Positions 24,637 through 32,597 of a stretch of DNA of 64,000 nt are shown piece after piece; within the stretch, counting starts at the first letter, position 1, and each line of letters starts with the position of its first letter. The stretch is from Bacteroidota bacterium (GTDB lineage Bacteria; Bacteroidota; Bacteroidia; Chitinophagales; Chitinophagaceae), in NCBI GenBank assembly GCA_947452555.1, contig CANGDH010000002.1:1-64000 (forward strand). The letters run 5' to 3'. The position numbers were made by a program, and so were the translations under genes. The notes beneath the pieces are model-generated. The model saw only the letters and a list, made by a program, of their open reading frames with translations, ran no database searches and was not told the DNA's origin.

Positions 24637-24693
24637 AATAATTCATTCTAAAGTGGAACAAATATGCCCAGGTGGGCCCACAGCCGAAAGGCA
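24637..24693 (+). repeat. Attachment-site copy 5
   Basis: Repeat of 21571-21629. The tRNA-derived part is ATGCCCAGGTGGGCCCACA (24664-24682), one base different from the tRNA. The AAGGCAA flank is present but the terminator that follows copies 1, 3 and 4 is missing here. Confidence 0.88.
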
Positions 24694-24753
24694 ACATTAT
24701 CAAGAGTTTATGCTGTAAAATGCATAGACCCTTTTTATTTGGGGTAAATCTCG

Positions 24754-24831
24754 GTCAGTTTCCTGCCAAGTTTTGTGTTTTTAGAGGGAAAACAGGGGTG
24801 AATGGAAGTGAAGAGTTGAAATTGAGATATA
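24754..24831 (+). repeat. Dispersed intergenic repeat, copy A
   Basis: Contains CCTGCCAAGTTTTG, GGAAAACAGGGGTGAATGGA and AGAGTTGAAATTGAGA. Related copies lie at 25797, 28596, 29518 and 32517, all in intergenic DNA. Confidence 0.6.
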
Positions 24832-24878
24832 TGTAATAAATTCACTTGTCATTACATTAAATTTTAAATCAATAATTA

Positions 24879-25268
24879 ATGTTTGGAAAAATTTTAAAAT
24901 CAATCAACTATAGTAAAGCTGGTCTATTGATTATTCTAGGTTTTGGATGGATTGAAAAAGTGTTTGCATGGAAAGGTGTTCCTGAAGGAATTTACAAAAT
25001 GGTAGAGACTAACCCCTTAACTTCTTGGCTAACTATTCTTGGGCCAATGGGACCTAATTATTTCTTAGGCTATTTTGAATTAATCGTATTCATATTATTA
25101 ATTTTTAAAGAGAAATATGGAGCAATTTTATCTTGTATCATTTTTTTAACCACTTTGTCTTTTTTAATAAATGGGTTTTCATTCTCCATAGTAAAAGACA
25201 TTACGATGTTGGGGATTTCTTTAGACTTAACTTTGAAACATTTTAATAAATCTAAAAATATACTATAA
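24879..25268 (+). CDS. DoxX/DUF417-like membrane protein
   Basis: 129 aa with four hydrophobic helices: AGLLIILGFGWIEKVFAW, WLTILGPMGPNYFLGYFELI, VFILLIFKEKY and a C-terminal ITMLGISLDL. The four-helix layout resembles DoxX or YkgB (DUF417) proteins, often linked with redox or oxidative-stress functions. Its stop overlaps the start of the thioredoxin-fold gene by one base, so they are coupled. Confidence 0.65.
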   Translation: MFGKILKSINYSKAGLLIILGFGWIEKVFAWKGVPEGIYKMVETNPLTSWLTILGPMGPNYFLGYFELIVFILLIFKEKYGAILSCIIFLTTLSFLINGFSFSIVKDITMLGISLDLTLKHFNKSKNIL

Positions 25269-25783
25269 TGAATTTATTCAAATCAATTATACTTTTTTGC
25301 TTTCTAAGTATTGGAGCTAATGCTCAAAAAGTAAAAGATTTTACATTGAATTCTGTAACTGATAAAAGCACTTTCACACTCAGCAAATCAAAAGGAAAAT
25401 TTGTTGCAATTCATTTTTTACTTAAGACAGAATGTCCATATTGTATTAGACATACAAGTGAATATTTTGAAAAAGCAAGCACTTTGCCTAACGTAGTTCA
25501 GGTCTTTATCAAACCAGATAGTGAAGAAGAAATTAAGGCATGGGCTAGTAAATTAAAATCAACCAATTCTTTACCTATTTATCAAGATTCAAATGCAAGA
25601 TTAGCAGATCAGTTCAATATTCCCAATGGTTACCAATTTCACGGACAGGTAGTGCATTTTCCTGCATTGATTTTATTAAATGATAAAGGTGAAGAAGTCT
25701 TTAGATACGTAGGGGGAAATAATTCAGATAGATTCTCTTTTGATCAATTGAAAACAAAAATTGAAGAGATAAAAGGGCATTAG
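25268..25783 (+). CDS. Exported thioredoxin-fold (AhpC/TSA-like) protein
   Basis: 171 aa with signal peptide MNLFKSIILFCFLSIGANA, cleavage before Q. The fold is recognisable from GKFVAIHFLLKTECPYCIRH (redox-type CPYC) and VVHFPALILLNDKGEEVFRYVG with a proline in the cis-Pro position (FPAL). It is likely a periplasmic thiol oxidoreductase or peroxiredoxin-like protein working with the adjacent membrane protein. Confidence 0.82.
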   Translation: MNLFKSIILFCFLSIGANAQKVKDFTLNSVTDKSTFTLSKSKGKFVAIHFLLKTECPYCIRHTSEYFEKASTLPNVVQVFIKPDSEEEIKAWASKLKSTNSLPIYQDSNARLADQFNIPNGYQFHGQVVHFPALILLNDKGEEVFRYVGGNNSDRFSFDQLKTKIEEIKGH

Positions 25784-25796
25784 TGTTGAAAAAACC

Positions 25797-25860
25797 GGCC
25801 AAGTTCCCTGCCAAGTTTTCATCAAAAACGGGTTAAAAGAGGTGAAATATGAGAAATATA
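25797..25860 (+). repeat. Dispersed intergenic repeat, copy B
   Basis: GGCCAAGTTCCCTGCCAAGT followed by TTTC and a diverged GGGTTAAAAGAGGTGAAATA. Lies directly after the thioredoxin-fold gene. Confidence 0.55.
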
Positions 25861-25928
25861 AATCTATTTCAATCTTGTATCCTATTGATTATCAATAAAA
25901 GAAAAGATATAGAATACCACCAGAAACC

Positions 25929-25956
25929 CTCATAATCAGTGGGTCCCAGGATCATG
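25929..25956 (+). repeat. Attachment-site copy 6, right boundary of the island
   Basis: 28 bp equal to tRNA-Ile2 from CTCATAATCAG to GGATCATG with one change (G to T at 25940). No acceptor end follows. No further tRNA-Ile2 fragment was seen to the right. Confidence 0.85.
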
Positions 25957-25976
25957 ATTTCTTAATTACCTTCAAA

Positions 25977-27275
25977 TTAAGGCAGTTCCGTGAAATCAAT
26001 AACCGGAGGTTTTGAAAGCTTTTCAATATTGAACTGACTGTCAATGGTTACGTTTGGTAAAAAGAACCCACCGTTTTTCAGAAAAAAGGCATTCCCTTTT
26101 ACTCCACCTGCATAGTCAAGTCGGAACCGCTTTCTTGCAGTTTGGTCGGCAGTGAATTTTGCGGAAGATAACGCAGTCCATAGCCCATTGGAATCTCTAA
26201 CCCAGGGGTTGCCATAAATTGCCATTCTGGTCTGGTCTCCTGTCTCGGTAATGAAGTTCTCCAAAAAGGAATGGAGATTTTTTAGATAGGTATTGGTCGC
26301 CGGCCTTTTGAAACTGGCAATGAGCAGCCATATGTTTTCCTCCGGTGCAAAGAAATATGCAGTATAGATGGTTGAATTGTCCGACTGTGGCTGACCGCGT
26401 AACAAAAACTTATAAGTCATTCCTGCTTTCCACGGATATACAAGAAAGCTTTGACCGCCCGCGCCCTCATTTCCAAACTCTCCAGCATTTACATTATTCC
26501 CTTTTTTGAGCATGGTGATTTTTAATTCTGCAGGAATGCTTGCCGGGTTGTCAGTGGCATAGGGGCTCCATACAGAAAAAAGGATTCTTCGTTCTGTTAA
26601 TGAATTTACCTGAATACCAAAATATCCTTCTGCAAAACCATTGGCCATAAAGTAAGAACCGATGACATCATTACCTTAAGGAACCTGAATCTCGCTGTAA
26701 AAGTCGGTGATTTGTGAAGAAGGTATATTGTATTTAAGATGAACCGAAGGTCCCCTTCTTCCCCAATAAAAATAATTATCAATGTTGTCTTTCACAAATG
26801 CCGTTTCAATGTTGATTGATGTACCACTAATCCCAAATGTAGTGACTGTTCCAAAACTATCGGCAGTCTTTGAAACTCCCTGCAGCTCTATGATCACATA
26901 GCCCTTATTTACATGCTCCCATTTACCCACGTAAAATTCTTTTTCCAAACTACCCTCAACTGTTACCTGTTTTGAAACACCTTGAATGGTAAGCTTCAAT
27001 AAGTTTTTACCTCCAGGTTTCATATTGATAGACAGATTAAGAGTGCCGTTTTGTGAGAGATAAATATAGGTTTTGACGCTGGTTGCAGAAGACTCCCATT
27101 GGGTTAAACCATTATTAGTTATGTTGCCGCCGTTAATAGTCCATGTATTACCCCCCACTGGAACAATTATTTTGTTAGCGTCATGCATTAGGGGATTGCT
27201 TTGATTGCCTGGTGCTGCGTTGACAGAAAAAGCAAAAAAGGATATGAGTAAAAAGGGAATGAAAAGTTTGATCAT
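25977..27275 (-). pseudogene. DUF5077-DUF3472 protein gene interrupted by an in-frame stop
   Basis: Two ORFs (26676-27275 and 25977-26648) lie in the same frame. Between them the reading is ...YSEIQVP, stop (TAA), GNDVIGSYFMANGF..., so only one nonsense codon separates them. The first half has a signal peptide (MIKLFIPFLLISFFAFSVNA) and the DUF5077 carbohydrate-binding-like domain; the second half is DUF3472 (AEGYFGIQVNSLTERRILFS). The family is exported and probably acts on glycans. TAA could come from GAA by one substitution. The segment is richer in GC than its neighbours. Confidence 0.9.
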
Positions 27276-27321
27276 GGTACGAAAAGTGTTTTGGTAGTAA
27301 TATTAAATTTAAATTCCCTAA

Positions 27322-27714
27322 TTATGATTTTAAACTATATAGTAATTGAACTGCTTTATCGGCATCTTTTTTAGGAACAAATATGTGATCGTGATAGTAT
27401 CCAGCAACCACATTGCAACTAATATTATTTTCAGCTAATACTTTTGAAAATGCGGCAGTTAATCCAACAGCCTCGAGAGCCGAATGCACTTGCAAAGTAA
27501 TCCAGGACATAATACTAAAATATTCCAAATTAAGTTCATCTGCGTATACTTTTGATAAAATAAGCGTAATGCCTTCTTCTTCTTTAAAAGAACCAATAAT
27601 TTGACTTAGATCAATTTTATAACTATTTGAAACTGTACAAAAAACAAAATCACCTGTTTGTAGTTGAGGTTTCATGTTTTTCAATAAAATTGCTAAATTT
27701 TTTTCTCCACTCAT
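27322..27714 (-). CDS. ACT-domain protein
   Basis: 130 aa. The protein opens MSGEKNLAILLKNMKPQLQT and has a two-part ACT-like layout (DFVFCTVSNSYKID, EEGITLILSK; then ALEAVGLTAAFSKVLAENNI and VVAGYYHDHIFVPKKDADKA), the ACT_7/DUF2241-type. Such stand-alone ACT proteins are assumed to sense amino acids. The start codon lies in the 3' arm of a perfect 12-bp inverted repeat and overlaps the stop of a short upstream ORF (see the regulatory entry). Confidence 0.88.
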   Translation of the reverse strand: MSGEKNLAILLKNMKPQLQTGDFVFCTVSNSYKIDLSQIIGSFKEEEGITLILSKVYADELNLEYFSIMSWITLQVHSALEAVGLTAAFSKVLAENNISCNVVAGYYHDHIFVPKKDADKAVQLLYSLKS

Positions 27715-27746
27715 ATGTCTAAAATAATAATTAATTTAGACATATG
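27711..27746 (-). promoter_or_regulatory. Hairpin and mini-ORF over the ACT-gene start
   Basis: CATATGTCTAAA (27712-27723) and TTTAGACATATG (27735-27746) are perfect 12-bp inverted repeats with an 11-nt loop. In the mRNA the second arm holds the ACT start codon. An ATG in the first arm opens a 10-codon frame, MSKLIIILDI, whose TGA overlaps the ACT ATG as ATGA. This could be translational control, a protein operator, or a chance product of AT-rich DNA. Confidence 0.55.
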
Positions 27747-27798
27747 CTTATGAATTGCTTGTAACTAAAGGAAAAAATTACTAAAAATTTAAAATAAA

Positions 27799-28293
27799 AT
27801 GAGTACGTCTATTCTAAATCAACCCACTAAAAAGGCGCTTGCACTTAATTTAGGTTTATTTCTTTTAATACAAGTAATAATTAGTTTTTTGGTATTTGGA
27901 TTAGGTTGGGATAAAGGCCATAACCCTGCATTTGTAAAAAAACCATATGTTGTCCCTTCGGGTGCATTAGTAGGTGGAGTATGGTTAACTTTATATTTTT
28001 TAATGAGCTATGCAAGATGGTATTTAAATAAGTATTCGGATCAAAAAAGTATTGAAATAAAAAAATTAATTACTAGTTTATTAATATGGTGTAGTTTATA
28101 TCCCTTTTATACTTTTGCCATTGATAGCGCCTATGGAGGCATAGTAGGTAATACAGGAATATTTGTAATATCACTTTTTATAATTGTAAAAAGTTGGAAA
28201 TTTGATAGGAAGGTTTCCCTTCTAATTTTACCTATAATTTTATGGATTAGTTTTGCTACTACAATTATATTTAGTGAATTAGGAATTTTTTAA
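27799..28293 (+). CDS. TspO/MBR-like membrane protein
   Basis: 164 aa, five hydrophobic helices. The loop and helix KKPYVVPSGALVGGVWLTLY resembles the TspO signature (P-x-W-x-x-P ... VWT-x-LY), followed by FLMSYARWYL; the C-terminus has ILPIILWISFATTI. It is divergent, without the tryptophan-rich pattern, so the assignment is moderate. TspO proteins bind porphyrins or sterols and act in stress regulation. Coupled to the 93-aa gene 11 bp downstream. Confidence 0.6.
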   Translation: MSTSILNQPTKKALALNLGLFLLIQVIISFLVFGLGWDKGHNPAFVKKPYVVPSGALVGGVWLTLYFLMSYARWYLNKYSDQKSIEIKKLITSLLIWCSLYPFYTFAIDSAYGGIVGNTGIFVISLFIIVKSWKFDRKVSLLILPIILWISFATTIIFSELGIF

Positions 28294-28303
28294 TTTAAAT
28301 AAT

Positions 28304-28585
28304 ATGAAAACATCATTTAACAAGTTTATTTACAGTGGATTTATTTTATTCGGAGTGTATGAATTAGCCCTTAGACACTCTCCAGGAGATGCAGCTACTT
28401 ACATGGGTATCGCGCTTGCATTTGATCCATTTGATCAATTACAAACATGGAAACAAAGACCAACTTGGCAAAAAGTAGTTTTAATAATCCACTTAGCAGT
28501 TGTAGCAGGATTATTAGGGTATATGGTAGGTGCTGGAGACAGCGATCTTAGAAAAGGATTTATGGAAGGCTGGAAAAGAAAATAG
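28304..28585 (+). CDS. Small membrane protein, 93 aa
   Basis: One clear helix (VVLIIHLAVVAGLLGYMVGA) near the C-terminus and a weaker one at the start (FIYSGFILFGVYELALR), ending in GWKRK. No family is recognised. It is downstream of the TspO-like gene and likely in the same operon. Confidence 0.6.
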   Translation: MKTSFNKFIYSGFILFGVYELALRHSPGDAATYMGIALAFDPFDQLQTWKQRPTWQKVVLIIHLAVVAGLLGYMVGAGDSDLRKGFMEGWKRK

Positions 28586-28595
28586 AAAGAATATC

Positions 28596-28680
28596 ACGGC
28601 TAGGTTTTGAGTTTTTAGATGGAAAACAGGGGTAAATGGAGTTGAGGGGTTAGAATTGGGAACATTATCTTATTTTCAAC
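28596..28680 (+). repeat. Dispersed intergenic repeat, copy C
   Basis: Contains GGAAAACAGGGGTAAATGGA, matching copy A, then AGAATTGGGAACATTATCTT, shared with copy E. It ends just before a His-rich paralog gene. Confidence 0.65.
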
Positions 28681-28694
28681 TATAATATTAAAAT

Positions 28695-29423
28695 ATGGAA
28701 GTACCTCATCCACACCACCCAACACATAAAAAGAAATGGTCGGAATACTTGTTAGAATTTTTCATGTTATTTTTTGCAGTGACACTGGGATTTTTTGCAG
28801 AAAATATAAGAGAACATTTAGCTGAAAAGAATAAAACAAAAGAATTACTAGAGGTGGTAGCTAAAGATTTTGAAAAAGATATAAACTCAATTGAATTTCA
28901 TATAAAATTTAATGATTACAGAAGGAGTATTTGTGATAGTCTTGATTCTTTATTACAAATTCCAAATGATAAAATTGAACAGCAGTTATATTATCATTTA
29001 ATGCTTGAGTTTCCCCACATGTCTAAATTCACTTCATTTAGTAAAAGTAGAAATGAGGCTGAATCAAAAGGCTATTTTACAAATAATAATAATTTGGAAC
29101 TAGCCAACTCAATTCATATGTACAATTATTTTAATGGAGAGTTAGATGCATTTTTTCAAACAGAGATGAACACATTGTCTAATTATATTGACAATAAATA
29201 TTACAAATATATAGATCCAAATATTTTAAGAAAGGGAAAAGGACTCCCTAAAAAAGGCATTCCATATAAAATGGGTATAAAGAAAATATCAGATGTAGAA
29301 ATTAAGGAACTTCGAGTTCTACTTGTAACCAAATTTGATATTATAGATTATGAAAGACAATTATTTGATTCTTTAAATTTTTATGCAAACAAATCAATTC
29401 AATTAATCGAAAAAGAAAATTAA
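28695..29423 (+). CDS. His-rich single-helix membrane protein, paralog 1
   Basis: 242 aa. Starts MEVPHPHHPTHKKKWSEY, then one transmembrane helix (LLEFFMLFFAVTLGFFAENI) and a long helical extracytoplasmic or cytoplasmic part with EAESKGYFTNNNN and a closing FYANKSIQLIEKEN. Three further copies (32598, 35177, 48792) share the N-terminus and these motifs. The histidine cluster could bind metal, and the single helix suggests an anchored sensor or scaffold. The function is unknown. It shares about 100 bp of upstream DNA with paralog 2. Confidence 0.75.
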   Translation: MEVPHPHHPTHKKKWSEYLLEFFMLFFAVTLGFFAENIREHLAEKNKTKELLEVVAKDFEKDINSIEFHIKFNDYRRSICDSLDSLLQIPNDKIEQQLYYHLMLEFPHMSKFTSFSKSRNEAESKGYFTNNNNLELANSIHMYNYFNGELDAFFQTEMNTLSNYIDNKYYKYIDPNILRKGKGLPKKGIPYKMGIKKISDVEIKELRVLLVTKFDIIDYERQLFDSLNFYANKSIQLIEKEN

Positions 29424-29517
29424 TGGATTGGTTCAAGAAATACAGAACTATATAAATTTGATGGAAAATGTTTTATTAAATTCGCTACACCTTAATCATA
29501 TGATTTCTTACTATAAA

Positions 29518-29576
29518 GCCAAGTTCCCTGAAAGGTTTTGATATTTTTTAAGGAAAATAAGAGTAAATAAAGATGC
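29518..29576 (+). repeat. Dispersed intergenic repeat, copy D
   Basis: GCCAAGTTCCCTGAAAGGTT then TTGA and a degenerate AAGGAAAATAAGAGTAAATA. It sits between paralog 1 and the convergent cytochrome gene. Confidence 0.5.
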
Positions 29577-29578
29577 AA

Positions 29579-31009
29579 TTAAAAATTGTAAACTAGCATA
29601 TACAATTCTTCAATAAGTGTATTTAACATTTCTTTTTGAGTAGCACTCAAGTTGTTTTTACTTTTTAAATTATCCATCAAATTAGACGCTTTATTGTCTT
29701 TTAAGTTATCCAAGGTATTTCTTATCTGATCTGCTTTTAATAATTTAAATTTTGAATTCCCTGATTTTATACCATTAAGTAAATAGTTAAGCCCAAATTG
29801 TAAAGATTCATACAATTTGTTATCGCTAGTTATATAAGACATTGTATAAACATCGTCATATAGTAATTGACTATGATCCGACCTGCTTACTAAACTTCTA
29901 AGTATAACTAAAGAAGCTAAATCTTGTTCCCCAAAATCCTTAAGCGCTGACCCAATGTATTGAGATTCGAAACTATTTCTTTTACCAAAATTTGTTAACC
30001 AGCCTAAATACAACCATTGAACTTCGTTTAACAATCTATTATCTATATCTTTACCATTACCTACATTAGATCCATTGTCCTGGCTTCTTCTGGCTACATT
30101 TCCAACGTCCCAAAGGGCATCTGCTAATGAAAATTCAGAAATATCTGTATCAATTTCTTCTCCGAAACTTAAGTCGGAATTTCTTTTTCGAATATGTTGG
30201 AAGTATAAAACAGCCTTCCATCTAGCATAGTCAAACGCAGTATTAAAATCATTATATCCATGTTCTCCCGGATTACGTTCTCCGTCGGTCAACGTATTTT
30301 GAACTGTCATTAAAACATTTTTTAATTCTGTTTTGGTAGGATTGTTTAAATATTTATTATAAGCCGTTCTAATGGCACCCTCTTTTGCAGTTAACAAATC
30401 AATTTCTGGAATAAAATCCAAATTTTCTTCTGCTTTATTGTTGAATTGATCTCCTGAAAACCATTTTGGAAAAGAAAAATTAATGCTGATATTATCTCTG
30501 AAGTTCCATCCACTAATTTGGTTTTCAGTTAAAGCAGTACTTCCGTTCCATACTTGATTTGGACTTTGACCTTTAGGAATTGGAATAATAGGCAGATTCC
30601 CGTTTGATACAATATTATTATTTTTTGCAATTTGTTTAAAATAGGCAGCAATATGATAGGCATCCTGTAAACTAATATGACCAGTATTGGTTGTTGGATT
30701 AAAAACAGCTCTTTCTATTATGATGGAGTCTTGTAGCAATGGGTCCGTTTTGCCAAAAAACATGATGTCAAAACCATCCGTGCTTAAATGGCAATTAACA
30801 CAAGCTCTTTTATTATTGTCTAAAACAGTTAGATATATATTCAATCCTTTGGAAGGGTCACCTAATTGGTTGATTTTGTCCGTGATAGTTTGGACAGGAA
30901 TTACAGGATTTGGACTATTAGACGCCATATTTTGAACAATAGTAGTTGAATCACTCTTATTACATGATAATGCAGAAAACAATAAAATCAGAATTCCTAT
31001 GTATTTCAT
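29579..31009 (-). CDS. Cytochrome c-type lipoprotein
   Basis: 476 aa lipoprotein (lipobox LSC near residue 16). One c-type haem site, CVNCH at about residue 69-73, with a following SLQDAYHIAAYFKQIA segment as in class I cytochromes. The remaining 300 residues are helical with no clear domain. This layout resembles Bacteroidota DUF-type di-domain cytochromes of the cell surface or periplasm. Monocistronic, with the opposite strand promoter region shared with the 31265 gene. Confidence 0.75.
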   Translation of the reverse strand: MKYIGILILLFSALSCNKSDSTTIVQNMASNSPNPVIPVQTITDKINQLGDPSKGLNIYLTVLDNNKRACVNCHLSTDGFDIMFFGKTDPLLQDSIIIERAVFNPTTNTGHISLQDAYHIAAYFKQIAKNNNIVSNGNLPIIPIPKGQSPNQVWNGSTALTENQISGWNFRDNISINFSFPKWFSGDQFNNKAEENLDFIPEIDLLTAKEGAIRTAYNKYLNNPTKTELKNVLMTVQNTLTDGERNPGEHGYNDFNTAFDYARWKAVLYFQHIRKRNSDLSFGEEIDTDISEFSLADALWDVGNVARRSQDNGSNVGNGKDIDNRLLNEVQWLYLGWLTNFGKRNSFESQYIGSALKDFGEQDLASLVILRSLVSRSDHSQLLYDDVYTMSYITSDNKLYESLQFGLNYLLNGIKSGNSKFKLLKADQIRNTLDNLKDNKASNLMDNLKSKNNLSATQKEMLNTLIEELYMLVYNF

Positions 31010-31047
31010 TAGTTGATAAACGTTTTATAAAGAAGATATTATAAAAA

Positions 31048-31110
31048 TACTACTACAAATTTTACAAATAACATCTCCCCCGAGAAGTATTATATAAGAA
31101 TGTAGTAGTA
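31048..31110. promoter_or_regulatory. 10-bp inverted repeat in a divergent promoter region
   Basis: TACTACTACA (31048-31057) and TGTAGTAGTA (31101-31110), 43 nt apart, between the start of the cytochrome gene (31009) and the 31265 gene. Possible operator or loop; nearby AGTACAAA is repeated at 31195 and 31205. Confidence 0.3.
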
Positions 31111-31264
31111 GTAATATATTTAGTCAAACTCATTTTTATTTAATATGTTATTATATTTCGATGCAAGAATAGTTCTTAATTGAGAATGAGTGATAGTACA
31201 AAGTAGTACAAATAGATATTTTCCCATTTATAGGGTTTTTGGCATAATATTGTTTTAATCTGTT

Positions 31265-32503
31265 TTGCCAATGCCAAAATCTGTTCAAGTAACTGAAGAA
31301 GAGCGTTTGTTTTTATTAAAATCTATCGAAGAAAGTATCGGGTTGAAAATTAATTCAGCAAATGATTGTGAATTGCTTTCACAGATAATTTTCAAAGAAA
31401 CAAGTATTTTAATAAGCTATAATACGCTTCGAAGATTTTTCAAAATTCTACCAAATTCAAATTTTCCAAGTTTATACACAGTTAACGTATTGTCGAAACT
31501 AATTGGTTTCAAAGACTTTATAACACTCAGGGAATTCAGAGCAAACTTGATTAGAGATTTTATCCATGAAAAATTACACTTAATAAATATCAAACAAAAC
31601 CTAGATGTAGCTAGTGTTAATGAAATCATTCCCCTATTAAATGAAGACCAATGGGAACATATATATCAAATTAGGTCATTAATTGAATTATTTATAAAAA
31701 GAGATAAGATTGAATTGATTTCAAATTTTTTAACTAAAGAGCTTGATGAAAATAATTGGGATCTATTATATAAATATTATGTGGCATTCCAGCCAATTCA
31801 TGCTGCTGCTAAATTAAATAATAAGTCTGTTATTGATTTTATTAATAAAAATATTGATAATTCTAAGGTAGTTCAACAAGTATTGTTGCAGCTTTATGTA
31901 GAAGAAGATTGCTTAAAGGGTTATTATGGAGAATGGGTTAATTCGTGTACTGTATTTCTAACTTCTGATATGCAAATATTTTGTACCAGTATCAAAATAC
32001 AATACTATTTTTTGAGAAATGAAATCGAATTAGTGAAAAGCTTAATAGATAAACTCAACGAGCAAGTTAAACATTATACATATAGAATTCATCCGATTAT
32101 ATTAGGAAGAATTGCAGCATGGAATTTTATCATAAAAAATGATAGTGCTTACTTAGAAAGATACATTGTAACAAATTCTAACGTTTATGAAAATATTTCA
32201 ACATTGACATTTTTTTATAGACTAGTTTATTTATTTGGCAATAAGAAGCAATTTGTAAGGTTTGATTATATTACGCTATTGCAAACCGAAAATCTTCAAT
32301 ACACAAATATGCCTTTTAATTCTAAAACAGAATTATCCATGTATTATTTGATTTTAAGTAGATTTTACGTGGAAACAAAAGAAGTAGCGTTAGCATTAAA
32401 GACTTTTGAGAAGATTGATAAACGATACCAGTTTACCTGTTCGTCAGACTTCTTTATGAAAGAATATGAATTGCTTTATAATACAATTGAAATTAAAAGG
32501 TAA
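31265..32503 (+). CDS. Hypothetical protein with putative N-terminal DNA-binding region
   Basis: 412 aa. Residues 1-95 (LKINSANDCELLSQIIFKET, then YNTLRRFFKILPN) look like a helix-turn-helix-like region of a Bacteroidota-specific family, followed by alpha-helical repeats, probably TPR-like, through the rest. No signal peptide. It may be a regulator with a helical-repeat sensor part. Immediately upstream of paralog 2, separated only by a short repeat region. Confidence 0.6.
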   Translation: MPMPKSVQVTEEERLFLLKSIEESIGLKINSANDCELLSQIIFKETSILISYNTLRRFFKILPNSNFPSLYTVNVLSKLIGFKDFITLREFRANLIRDFIHEKLHLINIKQNLDVASVNEIIPLLNEDQWEHIYQIRSLIELFIKRDKIELISNFLTKELDENNWDLLYKYYVAFQPIHAAAKLNNKSVIDFINKNIDNSKVVQQVLLQLYVEEDCLKGYYGEWVNSCTVFLTSDMQIFCTSIKIQYYFLRNEIELVKSLIDKLNEQVKHYTYRIHPIILGRIAAWNFIIKNDSAYLERYIVTNSNVYENISTLTFFYRLVYLFGNKKQFVRFDYITLLQTENLQYTNMPFNSKTELSMYYLILSRFYVETKEVALALKTFEKIDKRYQFTCSSDFFMKEYELLYNTIEIKR

Positions 32504-32516
32504 GTCTATTATTGAT

Positions 32517-32590
32517 TTAAGCGGGGAAACAATAGTAAATAGAAGAGAAGCTCCAAAATTGAGAACAATATCTTATTTTCAATTATAATA
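32517..32590 (+). repeat. Dispersed intergenic repeat, copy E
   Basis: GCGGGGAAACAATAGTAAAT, then AAAATTGAGAACAATATCTT and ATTTTCAATTATAATATTAA. The last part is also directly upstream of paralog 1, so it may belong to the duplicated promoter. Confidence 0.55.
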
Positions 32591-32597
32591 TTAAAAC

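Larger units (their letters stand above)
21599..24682. mobile_element. Unit 4: decayed integrase element with two lipoprotein genes
   Basis: Lies between near-identical boundary segments (21571-21629 and 24637-24693) that end in the tRNA-Ile2 3' end. Contains a terminator, an integrase relic, a Bor-like lipoprotein and a large lipoprotein. No functional recombinase remains, so it can only move in trans. Confidence 0.7.
24664..25956. mobile_element. Unit 5: remnant between attachment copies 5 and 6
   Basis: The 1.3-kb segment between the tRNA-Ile2 fragments at 24664 and 25929 holds a DoxX-like gene and a thioredoxin-fold gene but no recombinase. It may be the remains of an element or cargo left by deletion between attachment sites. 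Confidence 0.5.

Noticed and set aside
9227..25956. tRNA-like sequences at 9227, 14561, 21599, 24664 and 25929
   Set aside because: They lack the 5' half, D arm and acceptor strand, so they are attachment-site remnants and not additional tRNA genes.
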